Assembly: GCF_005517195.1 (NCBI RefSeq)
Contig: NZ_CP040244.1
Location: 1,444,001 to 1,508,000, forward strand
Length of the DNA stretch: 64,000 nucleotides
DNA from: Streptomyces vilmorinianum
GTDB taxonomy: Bacteria > Actinomycetota > Actinomycetes > Streptomycetales > Streptomycetaceae
Direction of reading: 5' to 3'
Both the position numbers and the translations under genes were made by a program. Positions within the stretch are counted from its first letter, which is position 1; every line of letters starts with the position of its first letter. The notes below the pieces were generated by a model, which ran no database searches, had not been told where the DNA came from, and worked only from the letters and a program-made list of their open reading frames with translations. Shown here in pieces: positions 54,086-64,000 of this stretch.

Positions 54086-54349
54086 CTAGGCGCCTTCCTT
54101 CAGGACCCTCGTGATCAGGGCGCGCTGCGCGTCCGTGAGGCGGGGGTCGGCGCAGTGGATCGTCTCGCCGTCGACCGTGATCTCGTACGCGAAGCCGTCC
54201 GGCACTCCCCGGCCTTCGACACCGCCCTCGGTGAGGACGGTGTCGGCCAGGGCCTGCCACTCCCCGGCGTCCGGCAGGGCCGAGGTGTCCACCTCGGCCG
54301 ACCGCTCGATCCCCGCGAAACCGCCCGTGCGCCGCACTCGAATACGCAT
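54086..54349 (-). CDS. Emfourin-type protease inhibitor
   Basis: An 87-residue acidic protein: MRIRVRRTGGFAGIERSAEV at the N-terminus, then ALPDAGEWQALADTVL and GFAYEITVDGETIHCADPRL, ending LTDAQRALITRVLKEG. This matches emfourin, the protein inhibitor encoded beside protealysin-like M4 proteases. It lies 24 bases after the protease gene in the same direction, so both come from one transcript. Inhibition of the neighbouring protease is inferred from family and context. Confidence 0.85.
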   Translation of the reverse strand: MRIRVRRTGGFAGIERSAEVDTSALPDAGEWQALADTVLTEGGVEGRGVPDGFAYEITVDGETIHCADPRLTDAQRALITRVLKEGA

Positions 54350-54373
54350 GGGCCCTGTCTACCAGCCCGGCCC

Positions 54374-55441
54374 TCACTCCGCCCGGACGCCGACGGCCGC
54401 CCAGGCCTTCAGGACCGCCTGGATCTCGTCCCCGTCCCCGTACCGCGCCTTCGCCGCCGCCACCGTGGCCGCCGCGAACTCCGAGAACCGGGTCTCGGGC
54501 GTCAGCGTGCCGCCGGTCATCACGTCGTACCAGATCTGCCCGGCCCGCTCCCACGCGAAGCCGCCCAGCTCGGTCGCCGCCAGATAGAAGGCGCGGTTCG
54601 GGATGCCCGAGTTGATGTGCACCCCGCCGTTGTCCCGGCCGGTGCGGACGTAGTCGTCCATGTGGCCCGGCTGCGGGTCCTTGCCGAGGACGTCGTCGTC
54701 GTACGCCGTTCCCGGCTCCTTCATCGAGCGCAGCGCCGTCCCCTGCACGTTCGGGTGGAACAGGCCCTCGCCGATCAGCCAGTCGGCCGTCTCCGCGCTG
54801 TGGCCCCGCGCGTACTGCTTGACCAGCGAGCCGAAGACGTCCGAGACCGACTCGTTGAGCGCCCCGGACTGGCTGAAGTACTCCAGGTTCGCCGTGTACT
54901 GCGTGAAGCCGTGCGCGAGCTCGTGGCCGATCACGTCCACCGGGAGGGTGAAGTCGAGGAAGATCTCGTCGTCGCCGTCGCCGAACACCATCTGCTCGCC
55001 GTTCCAGAAGGCGTTGCCGTAGTTCCGGTCGTAGTGGACGGTCGCGAGCAGCGGCAGCCCCGCTCCGTCGATCGAGTCCCGGCCGAAGGCCTTCAGGAAG
55101 AGGTCGAAGGTGGCGCCGAGTCCGTCGTAGGCGCGCTCCACCGTCGCGTCCCCGGTGGTCTCCCCGTCCTCCGCCCGGACCTCGACGCCCGGCAGATCCG
55201 TGCCGCCCTGGGCGTCGTACACCGTGCGCCGGGGGCGGGCGGGCCCGGCCGGCGGGGCCGCGGGGGCCTCGGCCGGCTGGGAGAGGGCGCGGCTGGTCCG
55301 GTTCATGGCGTCGGCGACCAGCGTGTGCCGCGCGGCCTCGCGGACGGCCGGGTTCTCCGACCTGGCCAGATGCTCCAGCATGTGCGGCGGCACGATCGTG
55401 CAGAAGACGGGGTGGACGGGTACGTACGCGTGGGAGGTCAT
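54374..55441 (-). CDS. M4 family metallopeptidase (protealysin-like)
   Basis: A 355-residue thermolysin-fold protease without a signal peptide. Zinc site: HELAH at 173-177 and Glu197 in GALNESVSDVFG; the substrate-stabilising His is in GGVHINSGIPNRAF. The short propeptide with CTIVPPHMLEHLA (residues 14-26) is the PPL-type motif of protealysin-like precursors rather than the long FTP propeptide of secreted thermolysins. Cytosolic location or unconventional export is therefore likely, as for protealysin. ATG 55441 has a good leaderless promoter just upstream. The co-transcribed inhibitor would protect the cell. Confidence 0.9.
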   Translation of the reverse strand: MTSHAYVPVHPVFCTIVPPHMLEHLARSENPAVREAARHTLVADAMNRTSRALSQPAEAPAAPPAGPARPRRTVYDAQGGTDLPGVEVRAEDGETTGDATVERAYDGLGATFDLFLKAFGRDSIDGAGLPLLATVHYDRNYGNAFWNGEQMVFGDGDDEIFLDFTLPVDVIGHELAHGFTQYTANLEYFSQSGALNESVSDVFGSLVKQYARGHSAETADWLIGEGLFHPNVQGTALRSMKEPGTAYDDDVLGKDPQPGHMDDYVRTGRDNGGVHINSGIPNRAFYLAATELGGFAWERAGQIWYDVMTGGTLTPETRFSEFAAATVAAAKARYGDGDEIQAVLKAWAAVGVRAE

Positions 55442-55447
55442 CCCAGC

Positions 55448-55476
55448 AATGTGGCACTGAGTCATGCGACTGTCAC
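55448..55476 (-). promoter_or_regulatory. Leaderless promoter of the M4 protease
   Basis: On the minus strand: GTGACA (55476-55471), 17 bases, CACATT (55453-55448), then six bases to the ATG. Spacing fits a transcript beginning on the start codon. Confidence 0.55.
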
Positions 55477-55584
55477 TAGCCGCGAGCATGATCCGCGAAA
55501 TGGAGTGATTCGTCACCCTTTCGTATTGACGCCCCACCCGTCCCGCATACTGAAACAGGACGTCCGGACTCCGCCGTCCTGAGC

Positions 55585-55590
55585 TAGGCT
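55585..55590 (+). promoter_or_regulatory. Candidate -10 box for the leuA leader transcript
   Basis: TAGGCT, ten bases before the leader-peptide ATG. The -35 box is not clear. Confidence 0.45.
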
Positions 55591-55600
55591 GCGGCACATC

Positions 55601-57492
<1,892 letters not shown>

Positions 57493-57511
57493 CATCGCCG
57501 AAGCGTGGGAG

Positions 57512-57556
57512 CCGGTGCCCCGCATTCCCCGAGGGGATGCGGGGCACCGGTCTTTC
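57512..57556 (+). terminator. Intrinsic terminator after leuA
   Basis: An 18-bp stem, CCGGTGCCCCGCAT arm (57512-57525) with its complement, one bulged T, loop GA, then TCTTTCC. Confidence 0.82.
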
Positions 57557-57656
57557 CACCCCTGAGGGTGATCTCGCGGGACGCGATCGGGAACGCGGTC
57601 GCCTCTCCCCGCATGTCGCGTCTCGGCCATGTCGGTGGCGATCTGCTGACGGGGTG

Positions 57657-57712
57657 CTGACGTCACATCACAGATGTGGCTAACATCACGCCAACGCCGG
57701 CAATGTTGCCGG
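57657..57712 (+). promoter_or_regulatory. Promoter with two palindromes upstream of the TerB-like gene
   Basis: CTGACG (57657-57662), 18 bases, TAACAT (57681-57686). Inside the spacer lies the perfect inverted repeat CACATC-ACA-GATGTG (57664-57678). A second perfect one, CCGGCAA-TG-TTGCCGG (57697-57712), lies just downstream of the likely transcription start. The first would compete with RNA polymerase, the second could be an operator or hairpin. Confidence 0.5.
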
Positions 57713-57732
57713 TTCGTTAAGGGAGGTGCGGC

Positions 57733-58425
57733 GTGCGGTCTGCCCGAGAGTCACATAGTCGAAAAGTGGGCATCTGCGGCATGCGTACTTCCTGGAACAC
57801 CGTCGGGGACGGAGAGTTCTTCTGCGAGGAGTGCGGCGGTGACCGCAACTACCGGCGCCGGACGGGCCGTCGGCGGTTCGCCGTCCTGGGCGTGCCGGTG
57901 CTGCCCCGCGGCCACGCCGGACCGGTCGTCGAATGCGCCGCCTGCCACACCCACTTCGGCACCGACGTCCTCGACCACCCGACCACGAGCCGCTTCTCCG
58001 CGATGCTGCGGGACGCCGTCCACACCGTCGCCCTCGCCGTCCTCGCGGCCGGCGGCACCTCCTCCCGTACGGCGGTGGACACCGCGGTCTCGGCGGTCCG
58101 CGCCGCCGGTTTCGACGAGTGCACCGGCCTCCAGCTCACCGACCTGGTCGAGGCGCTCGCGGCCGACACCGGCCGATTCCTGCCGGACGCGGGCAGCGGG
58201 GGCGCGGCCCTGGCCATCGAGCTCCACGAGGCCCTGGAGCCGCTCGCCCCGCACCTGGTCGCCGCCGGACGCGAGTCCATCCTGCTCCAGGGAGCCAGGA
58301 TCGCCCTCGCGGACGGGGCGTACAGCCCGGCGGAACGCGACGTGCTGAACACCGTCGGCAACGCGCTGGCGCTGTGCGCCGACGACACCGCCCGCCTGCT
58401 CGCCACGGCCAGGACACTGCTCTAG
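57733..58425 (+). CDS. Zinc-ribbon TerB-like protein
   Basis: A 230-residue protein. The N-terminal 75 residues hold a zinc ribbon with CEECGG and CAACHTHFG; the rest is helical (LRDAVHTVALAVLAAGGTSS, ARIALADGAYSPAERDVLNT), matching the TerB/TerY-type tellurite resistance fold, including the LADGxxxxxE pattern of TerB. No other ter genes are nearby. GGGAGG lies six bases before GTG 57733; ATG 57781 would remove the first 16 residues. A stress-sensing role is likely for the family but unproven here. Confidence 0.82.
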   Translation: MRSARESHSRKVGICGMRTSWNTVGDGEFFCEECGGDRNYRRRTGRRRFAVLGVPVLPRGHAGPVVECAACHTHFGTDVLDHPTTSRFSAMLRDAVHTVALAVLAAGGTSSRTAVDTAVSAVRAAGFDECTGLQLTDLVEALAADTGRFLPDAGSGGAALAIELHEALEPLAPHLVAAGRESILLQGARIALADGAYSPAERDVLNTVGNALALCADDTARLLATARTLL

Positions 58426-58427
58426 GG

Positions 58428-59819
58428 CTACGGCGCGATGTTGTGGTTGAGGCGGAACACGTTGCCGGGGTCATAGCGGCGCTTGACCGCCCGCAAGCGG
58501 TCGTAGTTCTGCCGGTAGTTGGCGCGCACCCGGTCCTGGTCGTCGGTGTCCATGAAGTTGATGTAGCCGGCCTCCTGCGTGTGCGGACGCAGATCCCTGT
58601 CGTACGCGCGCGTCCAGGCGATGTTCGCCTCGTTGTCGGCGGGATCGGTGTGACTCGTACCGAACGCGGCCGAGAAGGCGGCGTCGCGGTAGGCGAACGC
58701 GGTCTCCTCCGGGCCGACCCGGTGGCACGCGCCGTCGATCGGGAAGATGGCCGTGTCGCTCTCCATCGAGGGCATCGTCTCGCCGTACCGCATGTGTACG
58801 TCGATCGCGCCGTCGCTGAGATCGCGGCTGAAGTTCCCCTTCCAGTAGTGGTAGAGCCCCGGCGGCAGCTGCTCGTCGAAGAGCGTGTTGATCACCGGGT
58901 ACGGCATCCGCTCCACGAACCTGCCGACGACCGGGCCCAGCTCGTCGAGCAGGCCCAGGACCTTCTCGTCCTCGGTGGCGGGGCCGCTGAAGCAGGTCAG
59001 CAGGCCGCAGATCGGGCGTCCGTGCCAGCGCTCCGGCAGGAACGGCATCTCCGGTCCGAGGGCGACGACGAAGATCGTGTTGAGCTCCTCGGGGGCGTCG
59101 GCGTTCATGTCGCGCCAGCGCCGGGCCACGTCCCCGTCGAGGGGGTAGAAGACCGCCCCGCCCAGGATGTCCGACAGCGGGTGGACGCGGTAGACGAGCG
59201 AGGTGACGACACCGAAGTTGCCACCGCCGCCGCGCAGCGCCCAGAAGAGGTCGGGGTGCCGCTCGGCGTCACAGGTGACGAGGGTGCCCTCGGCCGTCAC
59301 GACATCGGCCTGGACGAGGTTGTCGCAGCTCAGGCCGTAGCGGCGGGCCAGGTTGCCCATCCCGCCGCCGAGGGTGAGACCGGCGATGCCGGTGGTGGAG
59401 ACGACCCCGCCGGTGGTGGCCAGGCCGAAGGCGTGCGTGGCGTGGTTGAAGTCGCCCCAGGTGCAGCCGCCCTCGGCACGGGCGGTACGGGTCACGGGGT
59501 CCACGCGCACCGAGCGCATCCGGGACAGGTCGACGACGAGACCGTCGTCGACGGTGCCGTACCCGGCGACGGCGTGGCTGCCGCCGCGGACCGCGAGCGG
59601 CAGCCCGTTCTCCCGGGCGAACAGGACGCCGGCGATCACGTCGCCCGCGTCCACGGCGCGGACCACGACGGCCGGGCGGCGGTCGTGGAGGGCGTTGTAG
59701 ACACGGCGGGCCTCGTCGTAGGCGGGGTCGCCGGGGACGACGACGTCGCCGCGGGCGGCGCCGCGCAGGCCGTCGAGGGGCAGGGTGTCGAGTGAGGGAT
59801 CAGCGGTCATGGTGTTCAT
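58428..59819 (-). CDS. FAD-binding oxidoreductase with berberine-bridge C-terminal domain
   Basis: A 463-residue flavoenzyme of the PCMH family. LPLAVRGGSHAVAGYGTVDD contains His82, the usual 8-alpha covalent FAD ligand; TGGVVSTTGIAGLTLGGGMG lacks the Cys that makes the second link in bicovalent enzymes. The C-terminus YRQNYDRLRAVKRRYDPGNV with FRLNHNI is the BBE domain. Such enzymes oxidise sugars, alkaloids or polyketides. No signal peptide. It follows a LuxR gene in the same direction by 84 bases. ATG 59819 is the first start; ATG 59810 is an alternative. Confidence 0.92.
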   Translation of the reverse strand: MNTMTADPSLDTLPLDGLRGAARGDVVVPGDPAYDEARRVYNALHDRRPAVVVRAVDAGDVIAGVLFARENGLPLAVRGGSHAVAGYGTVDDGLVVDLSRMRSVRVDPVTRTARAEGGCTWGDFNHATHAFGLATTGGVVSTTGIAGLTLGGGMGNLARRYGLSCDNLVQADVVTAEGTLVTCDAERHPDLFWALRGGGGNFGVVTSLVYRVHPLSDILGGAVFYPLDGDVARRWRDMNADAPEELNTIFVVALGPEMPFLPERWHGRPICGLLTCFSGPATEDEKVLGLLDELGPVVGRFVERMPYPVINTLFDEQLPPGLYHYWKGNFSRDLSDGAIDVHMRYGETMPSMESDTAIFPIDGACHRVGPEETAFAYRDAAFSAAFGTSHTDPADNEANIAWTRAYDRDLRPHTQEAGYINFMDTDDQDRVRANYRQNYDRLRAVKRRYDPGNVFRLNHNIAP

Positions 59820-59903
59820 GAATCCGTTCTAGGCCGCGGGGCCCGGCCCGGACATCGCCCGAACCACCCACGTCGGCGGGCAGCCGGGCATGGGCGAAAC
59901 GGC

Positions 59904-61637
59904 CTATGCCCGCGCGGTCGGCGCGGGCCGGGCCAGACCGTGGGCGTAGGCGTAGGCCGTGGCGGCGGTACGGGAGGTCACGTCGAGCTTGGCGAAGATG
60001 TTGTTCAGGTGCCGGGCGACCGTGTGCTCGCTGATCACCAGGGCCTGGGCGATGTCCCTGTTCGTGCCGCCCTCCGCCACGAGCCGCAGGACCTCGGCCT
60101 CCCGGCCGGTCAGGCCACCGGGCAGAGCGCGGTGCCTCCCCGCCAGCAGGGCCGCCGCGCGGCGCGCGTCGGGAACCGCCCCGAGCCGCTCGAACGTCGC
60201 CCGGGCCGCCGCGAGCTCCAGCCGGGCGGCCTCCTCGTCGCCCGCCGCCCGGTCGGCGGCCGCCAGCAGCACCCGTACCTGCGCGGCCTCGTACGGGATC
60301 CGCAGCGCGAGCCAGCCGGCCAGTGCGCGGCGCAGCGGGCGCGGGGCGGCCGGCTCGTGGCGCGCGAGCGCGAGGGCGCCACGGGCGGTGTCGGCCATGG
60401 CGCGCAGGAACGCCGTGTCGTCGGCGAGCGCCTCCAGCTCCGCGACCGCTTCGGCGGCGCCGTCCAGGTCGCCGACCGCCAGCGCCACCTCCGTCTGCGC
60501 GGCGAGCAGCCGGGCCCGGCCGAGCAGGTCGTGGTCCGGGTCGCTGCGACAGGCCAGGGCCAGCTTCAGACCGGTCACGGCGGCGTCCGCCTTGCCCTGG
60601 GCCAGCCGGAGGAGGGCCAGACCCGGCTGGGGGACGCGGCCGAGCTCATGGGCGTGCGCGTACGAGACGGCGGCGGCGTCGAGGCGTCCCTGACGGCGCC
60701 GGATCTCGCCGGCCGCGTACTGCGCCTCGGCCGCGACGTCCAGGCTGTCCACCAGCACCTCCTCGCACACCCGCCCGGCCTCGGCCTCCGCCAGAGCCCA
60801 GGACCCGAGGAGATCGAGCACCTCGACATGGTGGATCCGGCACAGGCCCCGGAACGGGTTGTCGGTGAGGGGGACGGGGGCGCCGGGCCGGTCGGTGCCC
60901 CTCGGCGCCGAGGTGGCGGCCGGCCAGGGGGCCTCGCACCAGGACATCGCCGCGTCCGTCCACTCCACCGCGCGACCGAAGTCCGCCGCCTCCATGCACT
61001 GGGACAGCGCAAGGCAGAAGAGCCAGCCGGTGAACATGCCGCTCAGCTCGCCCGCCACGACCGCGCACATCGCGTCGTCGAGGAGGGCCAGGCCCTCCGC
61101 CCTGCGGCCGTCCGCGAGCAGGACCGCCGCGTGGACCTGGCGGCTCAGGGCGATCAGGTCCGGGTTGCCGGAGTCGTGGGCGATGCGCTCCATGCGCTGG
61201 GCGGCGGCGAGCGCCGCGCCCGGGTCGTGGTGCGCCTGCGCCTCCTCCGCGTCCGTCCAGGCGAGAAAACACTGCTCGGGGCAGTCCGGTTCGCCTTCCA
61301 GGTGGTGTCGGGACCGGTGCAGCCAGCCCGCGGCGGCCGCGGGCCGCCCCAGACAGCGGTACTCGAACGCCAGCCACCACGCCACGTACCCCGCACCGCG
61401 ATGGTCACCCGCGGCCACGTACGCCGCATGGGCCCGCAGCCGGGCGGCGACCGACTCGTCCACATGGCCCGTCCACCACGCGGCGTCCGCGAGGAGGTCC
61501 AGATCGCCGGGGCCCAGCGCGTCGGAGGGATGCCGGTCGGCCTCGGCCAGCAGCGCGTACGCCTCGGCCCACGACTCCCGGGCCGCCGCGTCCCGCGCCC
61601 GCGCGACGGCGGGGGCGTGCTCGACGGGGACGGCCAT
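59904..61637 (-). CDS. LuxR-family transcriptional regulator with TPR-like sensor part
   Basis: A 577-residue regulator. The C-terminal 65 residues are a LuxR-type helix-turn-helix: [40 protein letters not shown] and [13 protein letters not shown]. The first 500 residues are Ala-rich helical hairpins ([18 protein letters not shown] and [13 protein letters not shown] in a series) resembling the TPR part of LAL/MalT regulators, but the AAA/NB-ARC ATPase of that group is missing. The target is probably the adjacent oxidoreductase and perhaps the divergent MMPL transporter. ATG 61637 opens the conserved helical part. Confidence 0.88.
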   Translation of the reverse strand: MAVPVEHAPAVARARDAAARESWAEAYALLAEADRHPSDALGPGDLDLLADAAWWTGHVDESVAARLRAHAAYVAAGDHRGAGYVAWWLAFEYRCLGRPAAAAGWLHRSRHHLEGEPDCPEQCFLAWTDAEEAQAHHDPGAALAAAQRMERIAHDSGNPDLIALSRQVHAAVLLADGRRAEGLALLDDAMCAVVAGELSGMFTGWLFCLALSQCMEAADFGRAVEWTDAAMSWCEAPWPAATSAPRGTDRPGAPVPLTDNPFRGLCRIHHVEVLDLLGSWALAEAEAGRVCEEVLVDSLDVAAEAQYAAGEIRRRQGRLDAAAVSYAHAHELGRVPQPGLALLRLAQGKADAAVTGLKLALACRSDPDHDLLGRARLLAAQTEVALAVGDLDGAAEAVAELEALADDTAFLRAMADTARGALALARHEPAAPRPLRRALAGWLALRIPYEAAQVRVLLAAADRAAGDEEAARLELAAARATFERLGAVPDARRAAALLAGRHRALPGGLTGREAEVLRLVAEGGTNRDIAQALVISEHTVARHLNNIFAKLDVTSRTAATAYAYAHGLARPAPTARA

Positions 61638-61869
61638 GGCCGCTCACTTCCCTTCCCGCCCCTCCGGGTCCTTCCAGAATATGAGCCCGGCCGCCACCCG
61701 GCCCGGCGGGCGGCCGCCCGTACGCGTACCGCCGTACTCCCGCGGGAGTAGCCGCCACCCCCGCGCCGCCCCCGGCAGTAGCGCCGAACTCGGCCGTCAG
61801 CGCGACGAATCCACCTCTGAGCGGCGGGAATCTGGGATCGACCCGAAGGACCGATGGAGGGAGCCCGCG
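61638..61869. other. Divergent intergenic region between LuxR and MMPL genes
   Basis: 232 bases with no gene and no clear operator. TACTCCCGCGGGAGTA at 61735-61750 is a perfect 16-base palindrome and the best regulator-site candidate; it lies 98 bases from the LuxR start and 120 from the MMPL start. GGAGGG nine bases before the MMPL ATG is its ribosome-binding site. Confidence 0.5.
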
Positions 61870-63921
61870 ATGGAGGGCCGCAGAAGGATCGTCGGCTGGG
61901 GGGTGCTGGCCCTGTGGGTGATCGTGATCGCCCTCGCCGCACCCCTCGCCGGGAAGCTCGGCGACGTGCAGCGCGACCGCGCCGTCGACTACCTGCCCGC
62001 GAGCGCCGACTCGACCCAGGTCGCGAAGATCACCGAGCAGCTGCCCGGCGGAGACTCCACCGACCTCGTCCTCGTCTACCACCGCGACGGCGGACTGACC
62101 CCCGCCGACAAGGCCACCGCAGCCCGGGAGGTGGCGCAGGTCGCCGCCGAGCACCCGCTCACCTCGACCCCGCGACCCGTCCCCTCCCAGGACGGCACCA
62201 CGCTCCTGTACGCGGTGTCCAGCACCGAGCCCGGCACGGACGAAGAGGCCAGGGACGCACTGGTCAAGGACATCCGCGCGACCGTCACCGGCGAGGTCGG
62301 CGGGCCCGGCGCCCTCGCCACCGACGCCGGCGAGGTCTACGAATCCCTCGACGGCCCGCTCCTCTACACGACGGTCGCCGTCGTCGCCGCCCTGCTGATC
62401 GTCATCTACCGCAGCCCCTTCCTCTGGCTCGTCCCCCTGGTCGCCGCCGGAGTCGCCGACTACCTCTCCATGGCCGTCACCTACGCCCTCCACCAGGGCT
62501 TCGACATCAGCGTCTCCGGCCAGAGCACGGGCGTCATGACGATCCTCGTCTTCGGCGCGGGCACCGACTACGCCCTTCTCCTCGTCTCCCGCTACCGCGA
62601 GGAGCTGCGCCGCACCCCGCGCCCGTACGACGCCATGGTCACCGCCCTGCGCGGCTGCGGCCCCGCCGTCCTCGCCTCCTCCGGCACCGTCGCCCTGGGC
62701 ATGCTCTGCCTGCTCGCCGCCGACATGAACAGCAGCCGGGGGATGGGCCCCACGGCCGCCGTCGGGGTCCTGTGCGCGCTCGTCGCGATGACGACGCTGC
62801 TCCCGGCGCTCCTGGTCGTTCTCGGCCGGCGCGTCTTCTGGCCGCTGATCCCGGCGTACGGAAGCGAGCCGAAGGCCGCGCGCCGCTCCTTCTTCGCGGC
62901 GATGGGCTCCTCGGCCGGCCGACGCCCGCTCGCCGTCCTCCTCACCGGCGCCGTCGCCCTCGCGGCCCTCGCGCTCGGCGCCCTGAACCTGCCGGGGGCC
63001 CTCAAGCAGCAGGACTCCTTCACCTCCACCCCGGAGGCGGTCGCCGCGATGAAGACGCTGGCAGCCGCCTACCCCGAGCAGGGCACCCAGCCCATCAGCG
63101 TCGTCGCCCCGACCGCCGGGGCGCCCCGGGCGCTGCGGACCGCCCTCGCCACCGAGGGCGTCGCGAACGCCGAACGCGGCCGCAGCGGCAACGGCTGGAC
63201 GGAGATCTCCGTCATCGCCGCGCACCCGCCGCAGTCCGCCGCCGAGACCGCGACCATCAGAGAGCTGCGGGACGCGCTCGGCGACGGCGTGTACGTCGGC
63301 GGGCCCAGCGCCGAACAGCTCGATCTGACCGACACCAACGCCCGCGACCGGAACATCCTCGTCCCGCTCGTCCTGGGCGTCGTCCTGCTCATCCTGATCG
63401 TGCTGCTGCGCAGCCTCGTCGCGCCGCTGATCCTGCTCGCCGCCGTGGTCGCCGTCTGGGGCGCGGCCCTCGGTATCGGCGGACTCGTCTTCCAGTCCCT
63501 CTTCGGCTTCGAGGGCACCGACCCGGGCCTGGCCCTGCTCTCCTTCGTCTTCCTCGTCGCCCTGGGCGTCGACTACGGCATCTTCCTGATGCACCGGATG
63601 CGCGAGGAGTGCCTGAACGGTACGGAGCCGGGGGCGGCCGCCCTGACCGCCCTGCGCACGACCGGCGGGGTGATCGCCTCGGCCGGGCTCGTTCTCGCCG
63701 CGACCTTCGCGGTCCTCGTCAACATGCCGATGGTGCAGCTGGCCGAGCTCGGTTTCGTGATCGCGGTCGGCGTCCTGCTCGACACGTTCCTGGTCCGCAC
63801 CTACCTCGTCACCAGCGCGAGCGTGCTGCTCGGCCGGAAGGTGTGGTGGCCGGGACCGCTGGCCAGGGCGCCGGAGCCGGCCGTCGGTCAGGGTCCGGAG
63901 CGGACTCCCGTACGGGTGTGA
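61870..63921 (+). CDS. MMPL-family (RND superfamily) transporter
   Basis: A 683-residue polytopic membrane protein with two MMPL halves. Each half has one helix, an outer domain and a five-helix bundle. The first bundle has IYRSPFLWLVPLVAAGVADY and VLVFGAGTDYALLLVSRYRE (TILVFGAGTDYALLL, the GxxxDY proton-relay motif); the second has LLRSLVAPLILLAAVVAVWG and VALGVDYGIFLMHRMREE. Relatives export lipids, siderophores or antibiotics. It is divergent from the LuxR-oxidoreductase genes and could share their control. Confidence 0.9.
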   Translation: MEGRRRIVGWGVLALWVIVIALAAPLAGKLGDVQRDRAVDYLPASADSTQVAKITEQLPGGDSTDLVLVYHRDGGLTPADKATAAREVAQVAAEHPLTSTPRPVPSQDGTTLLYAVSSTEPGTDEEARDALVKDIRATVTGEVGGPGALATDAGEVYESLDGPLLYTTVAVVAALLIVIYRSPFLWLVPLVAAGVADYLSMAVTYALHQGFDISVSGQSTGVMTILVFGAGTDYALLLVSRYREELRRTPRPYDAMVTALRGCGPAVLASSGTVALGMLCLLAADMNSSRGMGPTAAVGVLCALVAMTTLLPALLVVLGRRVFWPLIPAYGSEPKAARRSFFAAMGSSAGRRPLAVLLTGAVALAALALGALNLPGALKQQDSFTSTPEAVAAMKTLAAAYPEQGTQPISVVAPTAGAPRALRTALATEGVANAERGRSGNGWTEISVIAAHPPQSAAETATIRELRDALGDGVYVGGPSAEQLDLTDTNARDRNILVPLVLGVVLLILIVLLRSLVAPLILLAAVVAVWGAALGIGGLVFQSLFGFEGTDPGLALLSFVFLVALGVDYGIFLMHRMREECLNGTEPGAAALTALRTTGGVIASAGLVLAATFAVLVNMPMVQLAELGFVIAVGVLLDTFLVRTYLVTSASVLLGRKVWWPGPLARAPEPAVGQGPERTPVRV

Positions 63922-63927
63922 TCAGGG

Positions 63928-63969
63928 GCGGGCGGGGGTCCTCCCGGACTGTCAACGGCCCCCGCCCGC
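63928..63969 (+). terminator. Terminator-like hairpin after the MMPL gene
   Basis: GCGGGCGGGGG (63928-63938) pairs with CCCCCGCCCGC (63959-63969). It lies just before the next gene's ribosome-binding site. Confidence 0.6.
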
Positions 63970-63985
63970 AGGGAGGATGGACCCC

Positions 63986-64000
63986 GTGGACTTCGCAGCA
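63986..64000 (+). CDS. Start of a further gene (partial, function unknown)
   Basis: GGGAGG (63971-63976) is nine bases before a GTG that begins MDFAA and runs off the window. ATG 63977 is in frame three codons earlier but too near the ribosome-binding site. Five residues are not enough to identify the product. Confidence 0.45.

Overview
The window is high-GC actinobacterial chromosome. Codon third positions are strongly G/C, many starts are GTG, and the gene content and order point to Streptomyces. The backbone runs rsfS, histidine phosphatase, tRNA-Ala, leuS, degV, comEA, comEC, holA, rpsT, lepA, hemW, hrcA, dnaJ2, rsmE, phoH, ybeY, CNNM/CorC-type protein, degenerate cytidine deaminase, era, leuA. 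Much of this order is also known from Mycobacterium tuberculosis (the rsfS-holA-rpsT-lepA-hrcA-dnaJ-phoH-ybeY-era series), so this is core chromosome with Streptomyces-type insertions. I see no rRNA, insertion sequence, prophage, CRISPR array or replication origin.

Region 1 (1-8.3 kb): the end of rsfS, a phosphatase with an apparent CTG start, two identical tRNA-Ala(GGC) genes 4.2 kb apart, a divergent XRE regulator/DHA2 exporter pair, a GT87 membrane glycosyltransferase, and a two-gene redox unit (a bis-heme ferric-reductase-like membrane protein and a NuoF-like flavo-iron-sulfur protein). Region 2 (8.3-24.4 kb): leuS with a Leu-codon leader peptide and attenuator, a membrane-anchored coiled-coil protein, DegV, the ComEA-ComEC DNA-uptake type pair, an ArsR regulator with a near-perfect 32-bp operator driving an MFS gene that carries a frameshift, a PPOX-type flavin protein, arylamine N-acetyltransferase, holA, rpsT and lepA. 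Region 3 (24.4-34.5 kb): an acyl-CoA ligase with a palindromic operator candidate, hemW, DUF3097, an MBL hydrolase, the CIRCE-controlled hrcA-dnaJ pair followed by two extra copies of the dnaJ 3' end, nitronate monooxygenase and rsmE.

Region 4 (34.5-46.8 kb): a translationally coupled AAA+ ATPase/TPR/TPR-membrane operon of unknown function, HIT protein, RNase Z, adenine-deaminase-type enzyme, an MFS exporter, a PfkB sugar kinase, then phoH-ybeY-CNNM/CorC-mmcQ. Region 5 (46.8-64 kb): a second divergent XRE/DHA2 pair, a lipoprotein, the zinc-less cytidine deaminase homologue, a WxL-domain secreted protein with its DUF916-type partner, era, an M4 protease (protealysin-like) with its emfourin inhibitor, leuA with a Leu leader peptide, a TerB-like protein, a LuxR regulator with a berberine-bridge-type oxidoreductase, an MMPL transporter, and the first codons of one more gene.

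Two themes cross the window. Leucine control appears twice, in front of leuS and leuA, through short leader peptides with runs of Leu codons. Many genes lack a Shine-Dalgarno sequence and instead carry a -10-like hexamer six or seven bases before the ATG, as expected for leaderless transcripts. All functional calls come from reading the sequence; no database search was possible.
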